From: Sphingomonas sp. NFR04
GTDB lineage: Bacteria > Pseudomonadota > Alphaproteobacteria > Sphingomonadales > Sphingomonadaceae
Direction of reading: 5' to 3'
NCBI RefSeq assembly: GCF_900114095.1
Contig: NZ_FORV01000004.1
Coordinates: forward strand, 1-64,000
DNA: 64,000 nt
Numbering within the stretch: the stretch's first letter is position 1; each line of letters begins with the position of its first letter. The translations under genes and the position numbers were made by a program. This document shows, piece after piece, positions 43,722 to 52,185 of the stretch. The notes beneath the pieces are model-generated. The model was not told where the DNA came from and searched no databases. It was given only the letters and a program-made list of their open reading frames with translations.

Positions 43722-44645
43722 GTGACGCTTGTGATTACCACCTGTACGAATCGCAAGCGCAAACCGGTTTCCGACAGTCTCCACATGGCCGCTCTCCCGC
43801 AAGCCGATCTTTGCGACCTCGCCGAGGAGTGGTCGCGTCGTCTCGCCGCCGAACCCGCTCGCTACCGCGGAGACGAAATCTACGGCGGCCGTGGCTTTCG
43901 GGAGGCGATGCGGGCAGCGGAATTGCTTGACGCGAGGTTGCTGGTGGTCTCGGCCGGGCTCGGCCTGATCAATGTCTCTCAGTCGGTCCCGCCCTATGCT
44001 TGCACCGTGTTGGTCGGCACCGAGGACAGCGTGGCGGGGCGCACCAAGAACCGGTTCGACGCCGCCGAGTGGTGGCGGTCTCTAACCGAGGCGTGCCCCT
44101 TCTCCTCTCAGTTGCAAGATGCCGCCGCGGACAACGAGGGATTGCTCTGCGCCGCGCTATCTGAAGCCTATATTGAGATGGTCGCGGTCGATCTCGCGGC
44201 ACTGCCGGCGGAGAGGTTGGCGCGATTGCGCCTGTTCACCCGCGCACCGATCGGCCGCATCCCGGAAGCGCTTCGGCGCTTCCTGATGCCCTATGACGAT
44301 CGGCTCGACGGGCCGGATAGCCCGCACCGCGGCACGCGCAGCGACTTCGCCGGCCGCGCGATGCGGCACTTCGTCGAAGCGATCGCTGATGCAGACAGCG
44401 GATCGAATGTTAACGACCATGCCGCGGCGGTCGAGACCGCTTTGTCCGGCTGGCGAATGCCAGCGAAAGTCGCGCGGGTTCGGCATGACGATGAAGCGCT
44501 GCGCGGCCTGATCCGCGAGCATTGGGATGCCGAGGGCGGGAGTTCCTCGCGGCTGCTACGCCGATTCCGCGACCAGTTGGGGATCGCTTGCGAGCAGGGC
44601 CGGTTCGCACAGTTGGCGCGAACCGTGCGGGACGAGCGCGCATGA
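43722..44645 (+). CDS. YaaA/DUF6884-like protein, DpdC candidate
   Basis: A 307-residue protein with GTG start behind GGGAGGC. N-terminal domain: LVITTCTNRKRKPVSDSLHM, IYGGRGFREAMRAAELLDAR, LLVVSAGLGLINVSQSVPPY, a pattern seen in YaaA/DUF6884-type proteins. In characterised dpd clusters DpdC converts preQ0 in DNA to the amido form. This is the first gene of the operon and the only candidate in the window for that step, but I assign it from position and general resemblance only. It overlaps the first dpdB by ATGA. Confidence 0.65.
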   Translation: MTLVITTCTNRKRKPVSDSLHMAALPQADLCDLAEEWSRRLAAEPARYRGDEIYGGRGFREAMRAAELLDARLLVVSAGLGLINVSQSVPPYACTVLVGTEDSVAGRTKNRFDAAEWWRSLTEACPFSSQLQDAAADNEGLLCAALSEAYIEMVAVDLAALPAERLARLRLFTRAPIGRIPEALRRFLMPYDDRLDGPDSPHRGTRSDFAGRAMRHFVEAIADADSGSNVNDHAAAVETALSGWRMPAKVARVRHDDEALRGLIREHWDAEGGSSSRLLRRFRDQLGIACEQGRFAQLARTVRDERA

Positions 44646-45763
44646 TCGGCCGGCAATATCTCAAGGTGCGCGCGGTCCGTGCCGAACAGGGCTCGGACAC
44701 ATCGGTGTTCGCGTTCTTCCTCTATGGCGCCGACATTAACCGTGTTGCGGATATCAGCCGCATTCGTCGGGACGAGCAGGAACTGAAGGGTTTCCAGCGG
44801 CGCGAGATCCGCGATCACGTCAAGGAAATCACTGCCTTCCTCGACAGCGGTCCGGTGCTGTTCCCCAATGCGATCATCCTCGCCCTCTCGCCGGAAGTCG
44901 AATTTGCGTCGGCACGCGGGCGTTCGCCCGGCAATCTTTGCGAAGTGGGCGACGCCGGCACGCTTTCGATCCCGATCTACCCTGAAGGACGCCGGGCGGC
45001 ATGGATCGTCGACGGCCAGCAGCGCTCGCTCGCACTAAGCGCCGCCAAGGACCGGACGATTGCCGTGCCAGTGGTCGGCTTTGTGTCGGATGCGCTCGAG
45101 ACGCAGCGCGAGCAGTTCATCCTAGTCAACAAGGCGCGGCCGCTGCCGACACGGCTGATCAACGAGCTTCTGCCCGAAGTCAGCGTGCTCCTGCCGCGTG
45201 ATCTTGCCGCCCGGCAGTTGCCGAGCGCGCTGTGTGAAGCGCTCAACACCGATCCACGCTCGCCCTTTTGTGGGTTGATCAAACGGGAGTCGGACGCCAA
45301 GGATCGGGCCGGGATCGTCACCGACAATGCCCTCATCGAGACGATGAAGGCGAGCCTCAAGACTCCGGCGGGCGCGCTCGGCCAGTTCAAGCACAATGGC
45401 GACGGCAACGACACGGCGGCGATGTACGACGCGCTCGTGCTCTACTGGTCCGCGGTGCGTGACACCTTCCCGGAGGCATGGGGCAAACCGCCGTCGGAAA
45501 GCCGACTTATGCACTCGGCGGGCATCCGCGCGATGGGGGCCTTGATGGACACGATCATGCTGCGCGCCGACGCGTCGCCGGACAAGGCGGCGGCGGTGCG
45601 CGCGATGCTCGCGCGGATGGCGCCGCGCTGCTGCTGGACAGGCGGCACGTGGGAGGGCTTGGGGCTCGATTGGAACGAGATCCAGTCGACCTCGCAGCAT
45701 ATCACCAAACTCAGCGATCATCTGATGCATATCGAGCGCGATCTCGCGCGGGCGGCAGCATGA
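44642..45763 (+). CDS. dpdB: DGQHR-domain protein DpdB, first copy
   Basis: A 373-residue protein of the DndB/DpdB (ParB-like, DGQHR) family: VADISRIRRDEQELKGFQRR, AAWIVDGQQRSLALSAAK with DGQQR at 124-128, FILVNKARPLPTRLINELLP, HSAGIRAMGALMDTIMLRA. In Salmonella DpdB is needed with DpdA to insert preQ0 into DNA and is thought to use ATP. A CCW motif (RCCWTGGTWEGLGLDW) lies near the end. Overlaps ATGA with both neighbours. A second, diverged copy lies just after dpdA. Confidence 0.88.
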   Translation: MIGRQYLKVRAVRAEQGSDTSVFAFFLYGADINRVADISRIRRDEQELKGFQRREIRDHVKEITAFLDSGPVLFPNAIILALSPEVEFASARGRSPGNLCEVGDAGTLSIPIYPEGRRAAWIVDGQQRSLALSAAKDRTIAVPVVGFVSDALETQREQFILVNKARPLPTRLINELLPEVSVLLPRDLAARQLPSALCEALNTDPRSPFCGLIKRESDAKDRAGIVTDNALIETMKASLKTPAGALGQFKHNGDGNDTAAMYDALVLYWSAVRDTFPEAWGKPPSESRLMHSAGIRAMGALMDTIMLRADASPDKAAAVRAMLARMAPRCCWTGGTWEGLGLDWNEIQSTSQHITKLSDHLMHIERDLARAAA

Positions 45764-47091
45764 AATTCATCTTCGCCGACAGCCTCGATTATGTGGACCC
45801 CGCGTTCGACTTCATCGCCGATCGAAGTCCGGCGGAGCGCCAGCCCTATTGGGACGATGCCTATCCGCATGAGATATTGGGCTATGCCCCTTATGACGGG
45901 GTGCTGGTCTCGCGCGGCATTGTCGGCGACCACCGGGTGAAGGGCAAGTATACCGCGAGCCAGGCGCGCCGGTTCCGGCTGGTCGGCGCGCGCAAGTTCC
46001 TGCGCCTCGACAAGCCGGAATTCGCCCATCTCGAGATATTCGGCGACTGCGGCGCCTTCACCTATGTCCAGGACGAGCGGCCGCCCTACACGCCTGCGGA
46101 AATGGCCGAATTCTATGACGAATGCGGTTTTACCCACGGCGCCTCGGTCGACCACATCATCTTCGATTTCGATGCTGGCCTTGTGGGCATGGCCGGCGGG
46201 TCGGCCGAGGCCCGGCAGCGCTTCGACATCACGCTGGAAAACGCCGAGGGTTTCCTGCGCGAAGCCAAAGCGATGGACGCGGATTTCACCCCCCTCGGCG
46301 TAGTCCAGGGCTGGTCGCCGGACAGCATGGCAGACGCGGCGCGGCGGCTCGTCGCCATGGGCTATGACTATCTCGCGCTCGGCGGCATGGTTCCGCTCAA
46401 ATCGCCCGAGATCAAGCTCTGCCTGGAAGCGATCCGTCACGCGGTGCCCGCCTCGACTCGCCTACACATCCTGGGTTTCGCCAAGGCCGACGATATCGAC
46501 AGCTTCCACGGCTACGACATCTCCAGCTTCGACACGACGTCGCCGCTCATCCGTGCGTTCAAGGACGCGAAGCAGAACTATTACCTGCCCGGTGACGGGC
46601 TGGCGCTGCGCTATTTCACCTCGATCCGGGTGCCGCAGGCGATCGAGAATCCCAAGCTGCAACGGGCCGTCAAGAAGGGCATGTTCCGTGCCGAGGATCT
46701 GGTCAGGCTCGAGGCGCTGGCGCTCGGCGCGCTGCGCGCCTTCGATCGGGGCGAGGCCGAACTCGAAGAGACCTTGCACCACGTTCTCGTCTACAGTGCG
46801 CCGCTGCTCGAGGAGAAGCCGCACGAGGACTGCAAGGACAGTCCGACACTCGCGCGGCTCGCGCAGCGATATCGCGCGACCCTGACAGAGCGGCCCTGGA
46901 AGCAATGCTCCTGCAAGATCTGCCGGGACGCCGCGATTGATGTAATCATCTTTCGTGGCAGCAATCGCAACAAACGCCGCGGGATTCACAACCTCGCGGT
47001 CTACCAAGACCATATCGAACGACTGGATTTGAAGCGTGCCGTTGAACCAAGTGATGACCTACCTCGCCGTCTGTGCGCAGCAGAGCAGTGA
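45760..47091 (+). CDS. dpdA: DNA-guanine transglycosylase DpdA
   Basis: A 443-residue TGT-superfamily enzyme. Expected catalytic Asp96 in FGDCGAFTYVQDERPPYTP, a substrate loop (VVQGWSPDSMADAARRLVAM, GYDYLALGGMVPLKSPEI), nucleophile-type Asp258 in ISSFDTTSPLIRAF, and the zinc site CSCKIC (Cys383, 385, 388) with a later His in RRGIHN. It exchanges guanine for preQ0 in DNA, unlike tRNA TGT, as shown by its neighbours DpdB and QueCDE. It overlaps the second dpdB. Confidence 0.92.
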   Translation: MKFIFADSLDYVDPAFDFIADRSPAERQPYWDDAYPHEILGYAPYDGVLVSRGIVGDHRVKGKYTASQARRFRLVGARKFLRLDKPEFAHLEIFGDCGAFTYVQDERPPYTPAEMAEFYDECGFTHGASVDHIIFDFDAGLVGMAGGSAEARQRFDITLENAEGFLREAKAMDADFTPLGVVQGWSPDSMADAARRLVAMGYDYLALGGMVPLKSPEIKLCLEAIRHAVPASTRLHILGFAKADDIDSFHGYDISSFDTTSPLIRAFKDAKQNYYLPGDGLALRYFTSIRVPQAIENPKLQRAVKKGMFRAEDLVRLEALALGALRAFDRGEAELEETLHHVLVYSAPLLEEKPHEDCKDSPTLARLAQRYRATLTERPWKQCSCKICRDAAIDVIIFRGSNRNKRRGIHNLAVYQDHIERLDLKRAVEPSDDLPRRLCAAEQ

Positions 47092-48142
47092 GCACAAAGT
47101 GCTCAGCTTCGCGGCGAAAGCCGCGGATGTGCTGCGCTTTGCGACCATCGATCGCATCGGGCGGGACGCGCAGGGCGAGCTCAACGGATTTCAGCGCCCG
47201 CAGGTCGCCGCCCATATCCGCGAGATTCGCGACTATCTTGAGAAGCCCGACGCCGTTCTTCCTAATCCGATCGTGGTCGCCTTCACCGAAAGGGTTTCGG
47301 TGGAGGAGCTGGAAACCGGCGTCGTGCGGCTGTCGATCGACATGAGCGCGGGGGCTCCGGGGCTGGTGGTCGACGGCCAGCAGCGGCTCTCGGCCTTGGC
47401 CGATCTGGACCGCGACTTCCAGGTGTTCGTCTCGGCGTTGATCTGCCGAGATGGAGCCGAGCTGCGCCGCCAGTTCGTGCTCATCAACAACACCAAGCCG
47501 CTGCCCAAATCGCTGATCTATGAGCTGCTGCCGACGGTTGGGGATCTCCCGCCGAGGCTCAGCCGCCGCTCGACGGCATCCGAGCTGACGGCGCGCCTCA
47601 ACTTCGAGAACACCGCGCTTAGGGGTTATATCAAGCAGCACACATGCCCCGAGGGCATCATCGCCGATACCGTGATGCAGAAGATCATCATGGAATCGCT
47701 CAGCAACGGCGTGATGCGCGAACTCAATCGCGGTCCGAAAGGGGGAGAACGCTGCGTTCGCCTCGTGTCGAACTTCTTCGAGGCCGTGAAGAAGACCTGG
47801 CCCGAGGCCTGGCACGGCCAGAAGCCGAACTCGTCGCGGTTGCTGCATGGCGCGGGCATTCAGGCAATGGGCGATGTGATGGAAGTGCTTGCCGAGCGCG
47901 CCGGCGCACGCAGTGTGGAGGACTTCCGCGATGGCCTTGCATCCCTCAAGGACAAGACCGCCTGGACCAGCGGAGAGTGGCACCTTGAGGGCGAAGTGCG
48001 GCGGTGGAACAGCTTGCAGAACGTCAATCGCGACGTCGCGCTCTTGAAGCATTATCTGGTCGGGCTGGTGAAGGCGGACCTTCGGCGCAAGGCCAAGCTC
48101 GCCCCGGCTCCGCTGCTCGAGCGGACGGTTGCCCCGTCATGA
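47036..48142 (+). CDS. dpdB: DGQHR-domain protein DpdB, second copy
   Basis: A 368-residue DGQHR protein: VLRFATIDRIGRDAQGELNG, FQRPQVAAHIREIRDYL, PGLVVDGQQRLSALADLDR with DGQQR at 113-117, FVLINNTKPLPKSLIYELLP, LLHGAGIQAMGDVMEVLAE. It aligns along its length with the first copy but is clearly diverged, so the pair is old or independently gained, and may form a heteromer around DpdA. Start uncertain: GTG 47036 (56 bases inside dpdA) or ATG 47054; neither has a strong ribosome site. Its stop overlaps queE (ATGA). Confidence 0.87.
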   Translation: MPLNQVMTYLAVCAQQSSEHKVLSFAAKAADVLRFATIDRIGRDAQGELNGFQRPQVAAHIREIRDYLEKPDAVLPNPIVVAFTERVSVEELETGVVRLSIDMSAGAPGLVVDGQQRLSALADLDRDFQVFVSALICRDGAELRRQFVLINNTKPLPKSLIYELLPTVGDLPPRLSRRSTASELTARLNFENTALRGYIKQHTCPEGIIADTVMQKIIMESLSNGVMRELNRGPKGGERCVRLVSNFFEAVKKTWPEAWHGQKPNSSRLLHGAGIQAMGDVMEVLAERAGARSVEDFRDGLASLKDKTAWTSGEWHLEGEVRRWNSLQNVNRDVALLKHYLVGLVKADLRRKAKLAPAPLLERTVAPS

Positions 48143-48771
48143 GCTACGCCGTCAAGGAAATCTTCAAGACGCTTCAGGGCGAAGGAGCGCAGATGGGCCG
48201 CGCGGCAGTATTCTGCCGCTTCGCCGGCTGCAATTTGTGGTCGGGCCGCGAGATCGACCGGGGGCAAGCGGTTTGCAACTTCTGCGACACCGACTTCGTC
48301 GGCATCGACGGCACCGGCGGCGGCCGTTTCGCCGATGCAGGCGCCCTAGCTGACGCGGTTGAGGCCGAATGGGGCGACAGCCGTCCGGGACGCTATGTCG
48401 TTCTCACCGGCGGCGAACCCTTGCTGCAGGCCGATCAATCGCTAGTCGATGCGCTCCATGCGCGCGGCTTCGAGGTCGGGATCGAGACCAACGGAACGCA
48501 GGCCGCCCCTGCGGGTCTGGATTGGGTCTGTGTCAGTCCCAAGGCCGATGCCGAACTGGTGCTGCGCGCGGGCGACGAGTTGAAGCTGGTCTATCCGCAG
48601 GACAAGGCGGCGCCCGAGCGCTTCGAGCATCTAGCGTTCGACCATTTCTTCCTTCAGCCGATGGACTCGCCGCAAGCTGCAACCAACCTGGAGGCGGCGA
48701 TCGCCTATTGCACCAACAACCCGCGCTGGCGCCTGTCGCTCCAGTCGCACAAGATGATCGGGATCCGCTGA
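48139..48771 (+). CDS. queE: 7-carboxy-7-deazaguanine synthase QueE
   Basis: A 210-residue radical SAM enzyme. YAVKEIFKTLQGEGAQMGRA, then the cluster motif CNLWSGREIDRGQAV-CNFC (Cx14Cx2C, as in QueE), VVLTGGEPLLQADQSLVDAL, GIETNGTQ and VCVSPKADAE. It converts 6-carboxytetrahydropterin to 7-carboxy-7-deazaguanine on the way to preQ0. Coupled to its neighbours by ATGA at the start and TGATG at the end. Confidence 0.95.
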   Translation: MSYAVKEIFKTLQGEGAQMGRAAVFCRFAGCNLWSGREIDRGQAVCNFCDTDFVGIDGTGGGRFADAGALADAVEAEWGDSRPGRYVVLTGGEPLLQADQSLVDALHARGFEVGIETNGTQAAPAGLDWVCVSPKADAELVLRAGDELKLVYPQDKAAPERFEHLAFDHFFLQPMDSPQAATNLEAAIAYCTNNPRWRLSLQSHKMIGIR

Positions 48772-49145
48772 TGTTCGAACTCAGCAAGCAATTTCGATTC
48801 GACGCGGCTCACACGCTCGAACGGTCGATTGACACGGAGTCGAGTCGGCGCATTCACGGACATAGCTATCGCGCCGAGGTCACGGTGCGCGGCCGCCCCG
48901 ATCCGTTCACCGGCATGATCGTCGACCTCGGTCTGCTCGAACGGTCGATGGAGGATGCGCGCGATGCGCTCGATCATCGCTTCCTCGACGAGATCAACGA
49001 TCTTGGTCCCGCCACCATGGAGAATCTCAGCCGGTGGATCTGGGATCGACTGCACCCGGTCGTGCACAATCTCCATAGGGTCAGCGTCCATCGCGACAGC
49101 AACGGCGAGACCTGCTCCTATTGGGGCGAGGAGGCGTCGGCGTGA
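48771..49145 (+). CDS. queD: 6-carboxytetrahydropterin synthase QueD, with Ser at the usual catalytic Cys
   Basis: A 124-residue PTPS-fold protein: [77 protein letters not shown]. Zinc His residues (AAH, HGH) and the C-terminal Glu-rich strand are present. The position four before HGH, normally the Cys of the QueD CxxxHGH motif, reads Ser (SRRIHGH). So activity may use another residue, as in some PTPS subfamilies. TGATG overlap with queE and GTGA with queC. Confidence 0.9.
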   Translation: MFELSKQFRFDAAHTLERSIDTESSRRIHGHSYRAEVTVRGRPDPFTGMIVDLGLLERSMEDARDALDHRFLDEINDLGPATMENLSRWIWDRLHPVVHNLHRVSVHRDSNGETCSYWGEEASA

Positions 49146-49852
49146 CCCCCGACACGGGCGCGCTGGTGCTCTTCTCCGGGGGGCAGGACAGCGCTACCTG
49201 CCTGGCCTGGGCGCTCGACCGTTTCGAAACAGTCGAAACCGTCGGATTCGATTATGGCCAGCGCCACCGCGTCGAACTCGAGTGCCGCGGCGATTTCCGG
49301 GCCCGTGTCGCTGAACTCGATCCGGAATGGAGCGATCGGCTCGGTCCCGATCATATGCTCGATCTCTCGGTGCTGGGTCAGGTGAGCGAGACGGCGCTTA
49401 CTCGAGAAGCGGAAATTGCTCTGCGCGACGATGGGCTTCCCAACACCTTCGTGCCGGGGCGTAACCTGCTGTTCTTCACGCTCGCGGCCGCACTCGCGTC
49501 ACGCCGCCAGCTTCGACATCTCGTCGGGGGCATGTGCGAGACCGATTATTCGGGCTACCCCGATTGCCGCGACGATACGCTGAAATCGCTCCAGGTAACG
49601 CTCAACCTCGGCATGGGCAGCAGCTTGGTGCTCCACACGCCGCTCATGTGGATCGACAAGGCTGCGACTTGGGCGATGGCTGACGCATTGGGCGGCGCGC
49701 CGCTAGTCGATCTCGTTCGCGACGCCACGCATACCTGCTATGTCGGAGATCATGTGACCAAGCGTGACTGGGGCTATGGTTGCGGCACCTGTCCGGCGTG
49801 CGATCTGCGCGAAAAGGGCTGGGAAGGGTTTGTCGCGACACGCGCGGCATGA
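49142..49852 (+). CDS. queC: 7-cyano-7-deazaguanine (preQ0) synthase QueC
   Basis: A 236-residue QueC with GTG start overlapping the queD stop. PP-loop [18 protein letters not shown] at residues 8-25, [51 protein letters not shown] and the zinc site [19 protein letters not shown]. It turns 7-carboxy-7-deazaguanine into preQ0 with ATP and ammonia. Its place inside the dpd operon means the island carries its own preQ0 supply apart from FolE. Confidence 0.95.
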   Translation: MTPDTGALVLFSGGQDSATCLAWALDRFETVETVGFDYGQRHRVELECRGDFRARVAELDPEWSDRLGPDHMLDLSVLGQVSETALTREAEIALRDDGLPNTFVPGRNLLFFTLAAALASRRQLRHLVGGMCETDYSGYPDCRDDTLKSLQVTLNLGMGSSLVLHTPLMWIDKAATWAMADALGGAPLVDLVRDATHTCYVGDHVTKRDWGYGCGTCPACDLREKGWEGFVATRAA

Positions 49853-49887
49853 GGTTCCGCCGGGAGACCGGCGCATTAGGGGGAAGA

Positions 49888-52185
49888 ATGGCTTCAGGCC
49901 TCAGCGGCTCGACGATCAAATCTTGGTTTCAATATCGCTGCGAGCGCAAGACGCGATACGAAATCATGGATCCGTCCGAACTTGCCGCGGTCCCCGTGGC
50001 GAAGGATCAGCGCGAGCAACCCTGGGCGGCGCTGGGTGTCGATTATGAGAACCGCGTCGTTGCTCGTCTTGCTCGCGATACGCAGGTTCTGCGGCCGGGG
50101 CTTGGCGAAGAAAGCCTACCCGAGCGCCAGGCCATTGCCTTTCTGAAAGGGCAAGGCGGAGCGACTTACGCCGCACAGGTCAATCTGCGCCCACGCGGTT
50201 TGCCGGCCTTTATCGGCAGCGCCGACATCAAACTGCGCCGCTCATTTGCCGATCTCGTCCGCCGTGACGTACTGGACGGCCAACTCGTCTTCACCGTGAT
50301 CGACGTAAAGGCGACGCGCGCCGCGCGCGCCTTCCACAAGACCCAAGTCGCCTTCTACGTTCTTCTCCTACGCTCGATGCTTGCCGAACTCGGAGTCCAG
50401 GCAAGTGTCGCCGCAATGGGCGAAATCTGGCGTATCCCGGATGACGGCGATGCCGAAGGTGATCGCTGGACCGCTGAGCCGTTCGCGCTCAACCCGTATC
50501 TGCGATTGGTAGAAGACTTTTGTCGGTCGACCCTTCCGGCGATATCGGCAAAAACCGTCGCGCCGGGCCGCGACGAGACCTTCTTCCACGTTTACTTCAA
50601 ATGCGAGCAATGCGCGTATCTCCCGCATTGCATCGAGGCGGTCGGGCCGCGCCGCACGCCGCATGCCCGTGATGTGTCGGCGGTCGCGGGGCTCAGCCAT
50701 GAAGCAAAGCGCACGCTGCTGTCGATCGGGGTCGGCACCGTCGCCGGCCTCGCCGAACTGGGGGCCGGGATAGGGCGGATCGACGGTGCCGGCTGGTCGC
50801 TGTCGCGACGGGCCGACCAACTGGTCGCGCGGGCACGCGCATTGCGCGACGAAACGGTCCGGCCCGGAACCGATCCGCACAGCTTCCTAATGCCACCCCG
50901 CGCTGATACCGCGATCTATCTGGTCGCCGATAATGATCCGGTGGACGATACTCTAGTGACACTCGGCTATCGCTATGTCGATGGCGCTGGCACGCGCGAG
51001 CATATCGAAGTGCTGCCAACGAGTGACCGAGCGGCCGAGGCAAATGCGCTCGTGTCGGTGTTCAGTCGGCTGGTGTCCGATCTCGAAGCTATCGACACTC
51101 ACAACGCGGCAATCGATGATCCGAGCGATCCCACAAGTCGCTATGCGCACATCTTTTTGTACGAGGCGACCGAAGCACTCGCGCTGCAGAACGCGGTCAA
51201 ACGCCATCTCGACGATCCTCGCGTGCGCTCCGGGCTGCTTCATATGGTGCGACTGTTTCCGCCCGACGAAGTCGTGCCAGAGCCTGAGTTTCGCGGCATG
51301 CAGCATCTGCCGGCAACGGCACTGCGTAGCGTCGTCGAGCAGTTGCTCGCGCTCCCCGTGACGGTGTCCTACGATTTGAGGCAAGTCTCAGCGGCGCTGC
51401 ATCGCGCCGGGAAAATCGCTACTGCTTACGAGCCGGCTGGCGGTTTCGAGCGTCCGTTCTCGGCGTTGCTCGCTCTCGATATAAGCCGCCATCTGCGAGA
51501 GGCGCGCGGCAAGGGGCCGGGCGCCGACGCGATCCGCGCCGACGTGTCCGCGCGTCTTGGCGCGACCCAGGCGATCGCAGATTGGCTGCGGCTTGAACAT
51601 CAGCGACGGGTGGCGGCAGGTGAGCCGCCCATGCTTCGTCTCAACAAGCAGCCGTTCCGATTGCAAGCCAGTTTCAACCCGCTCGATGCCGGTGACCTCG
51701 ACGTGCTCCGCGCCTTTGAACTGATTGAAAACCGTGCGGGTCTGCTCGATACGATGATCCGTCTCGCCCAGCCCAAGCGCGTGAGGCGCGATGCGGGCCG
51801 CGCGATTGGTGCGATGCGGCTACTCAACGTCAGCGACAAGGGAAAATACAGCTATCTGCTCTTCGCCATGCCTCGTGAATGCGAGGACGCCGATATCGCC
51901 GCCGGGACCATGGGCCTGATCCTGAGTGACGGCGATCCAGACTATGTCCTTGAGCCGCGCCTGTGGCGGACGCTCGGTTGCGACATCATGTCGCCATGGA
52001 GCGGCGACGCCCCCAATCTTTTGCGGTTGCGCATGTTCCGACCCAACTTCAATGACCCGATCTTCCAGGAGGTGAAGCGGCGCGCCGGGCAGGATGGCTG
52101 GTGGCTCGACCAGAGCTTCGTCGATTTCAATTCATCCAAGGCTGACGCCTTTCTCTCCTTTCTCGGTGCGCAGGTGCAGCCATGA
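49888..52185 (+). CDS. RecB/Cas4-like PD-(D/E)XK nuclease, TM0106-type, with RNase H-like middle domain
   Basis: A 765-residue protein. N-terminal nuclease: STIKSWFQYRCERKTRYEIM (first Cys of an Fe-S cluster), VDYENRVVARLARDT (Glu), AFIGSADIKLRRSFADL (Asp), LVFTVIDVKATRAARAFHKT (Asp-x-Lys), QVAFYVLLLRSM, and KCEQCAYLPHCIEA (remaining Cys). The middle corresponds to the RNase_H_2 region of TM0106 proteins, but where FDIE is expected it reads IYLVADNDPVDD, so its metal site seems lost. In TM0106 proteins a DNA2/NAM7 helicase follows in the same chain; here that helicase begins the next gene (ATGA overlap, 52182-52185). ATG 49888 has AGGGGGAAGA; ATG 49849, overlapping queC, is an alternative. 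Confidence 0.82.
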   Translation: MASGLSGSTIKSWFQYRCERKTRYEIMDPSELAAVPVAKDQREQPWAALGVDYENRVVARLARDTQVLRPGLGEESLPERQAIAFLKGQGGATYAAQVNLRPRGLPAFIGSADIKLRRSFADLVRRDVLDGQLVFTVIDVKATRAARAFHKTQVAFYVLLLRSMLAELGVQASVAAMGEIWRIPDDGDAEGDRWTAEPFALNPYLRLVEDFCRSTLPAISAKTVAPGRDETFFHVYFKCEQCAYLPHCIEAVGPRRTPHARDVSAVAGLSHEAKRTLLSIGVGTVAGLAELGAGIGRIDGAGWSLSRRADQLVARARALRDETVRPGTDPHSFLMPPRADTAIYLVADNDPVDDTLVTLGYRYVDGAGTREHIEVLPTSDRAAEANALVSVFSRLVSDLEAIDTHNAAIDDPSDPTSRYAHIFLYEATEALALQNAVKRHLDDPRVRSGLLHMVRLFPPDEVVPEPEFRGMQHLPATALRSVVEQLLALPVTVSYDLRQVSAALHRAGKIATAYEPAGGFERPFSALLALDISRHLREARGKGPGADAIRADVSARLGATQAIADWLRLEHQRRVAAGEPPMLRLNKQPFRLQASFNPLDAGDLDVLRAFELIENRAGLLDTMIRLAQPKRVRRDAGRAIGAMRLLNVSDKGKYSYLLFAMPRECEDADIAAGTMGLILSDGDPDYVLEPRLWRTLGCDIMSPWSGDAPNLLRLRMFRPNFNDPIFQEVKRRAGQDGWWLDQSFVDFNSSKADAFLSFLGAQVQP

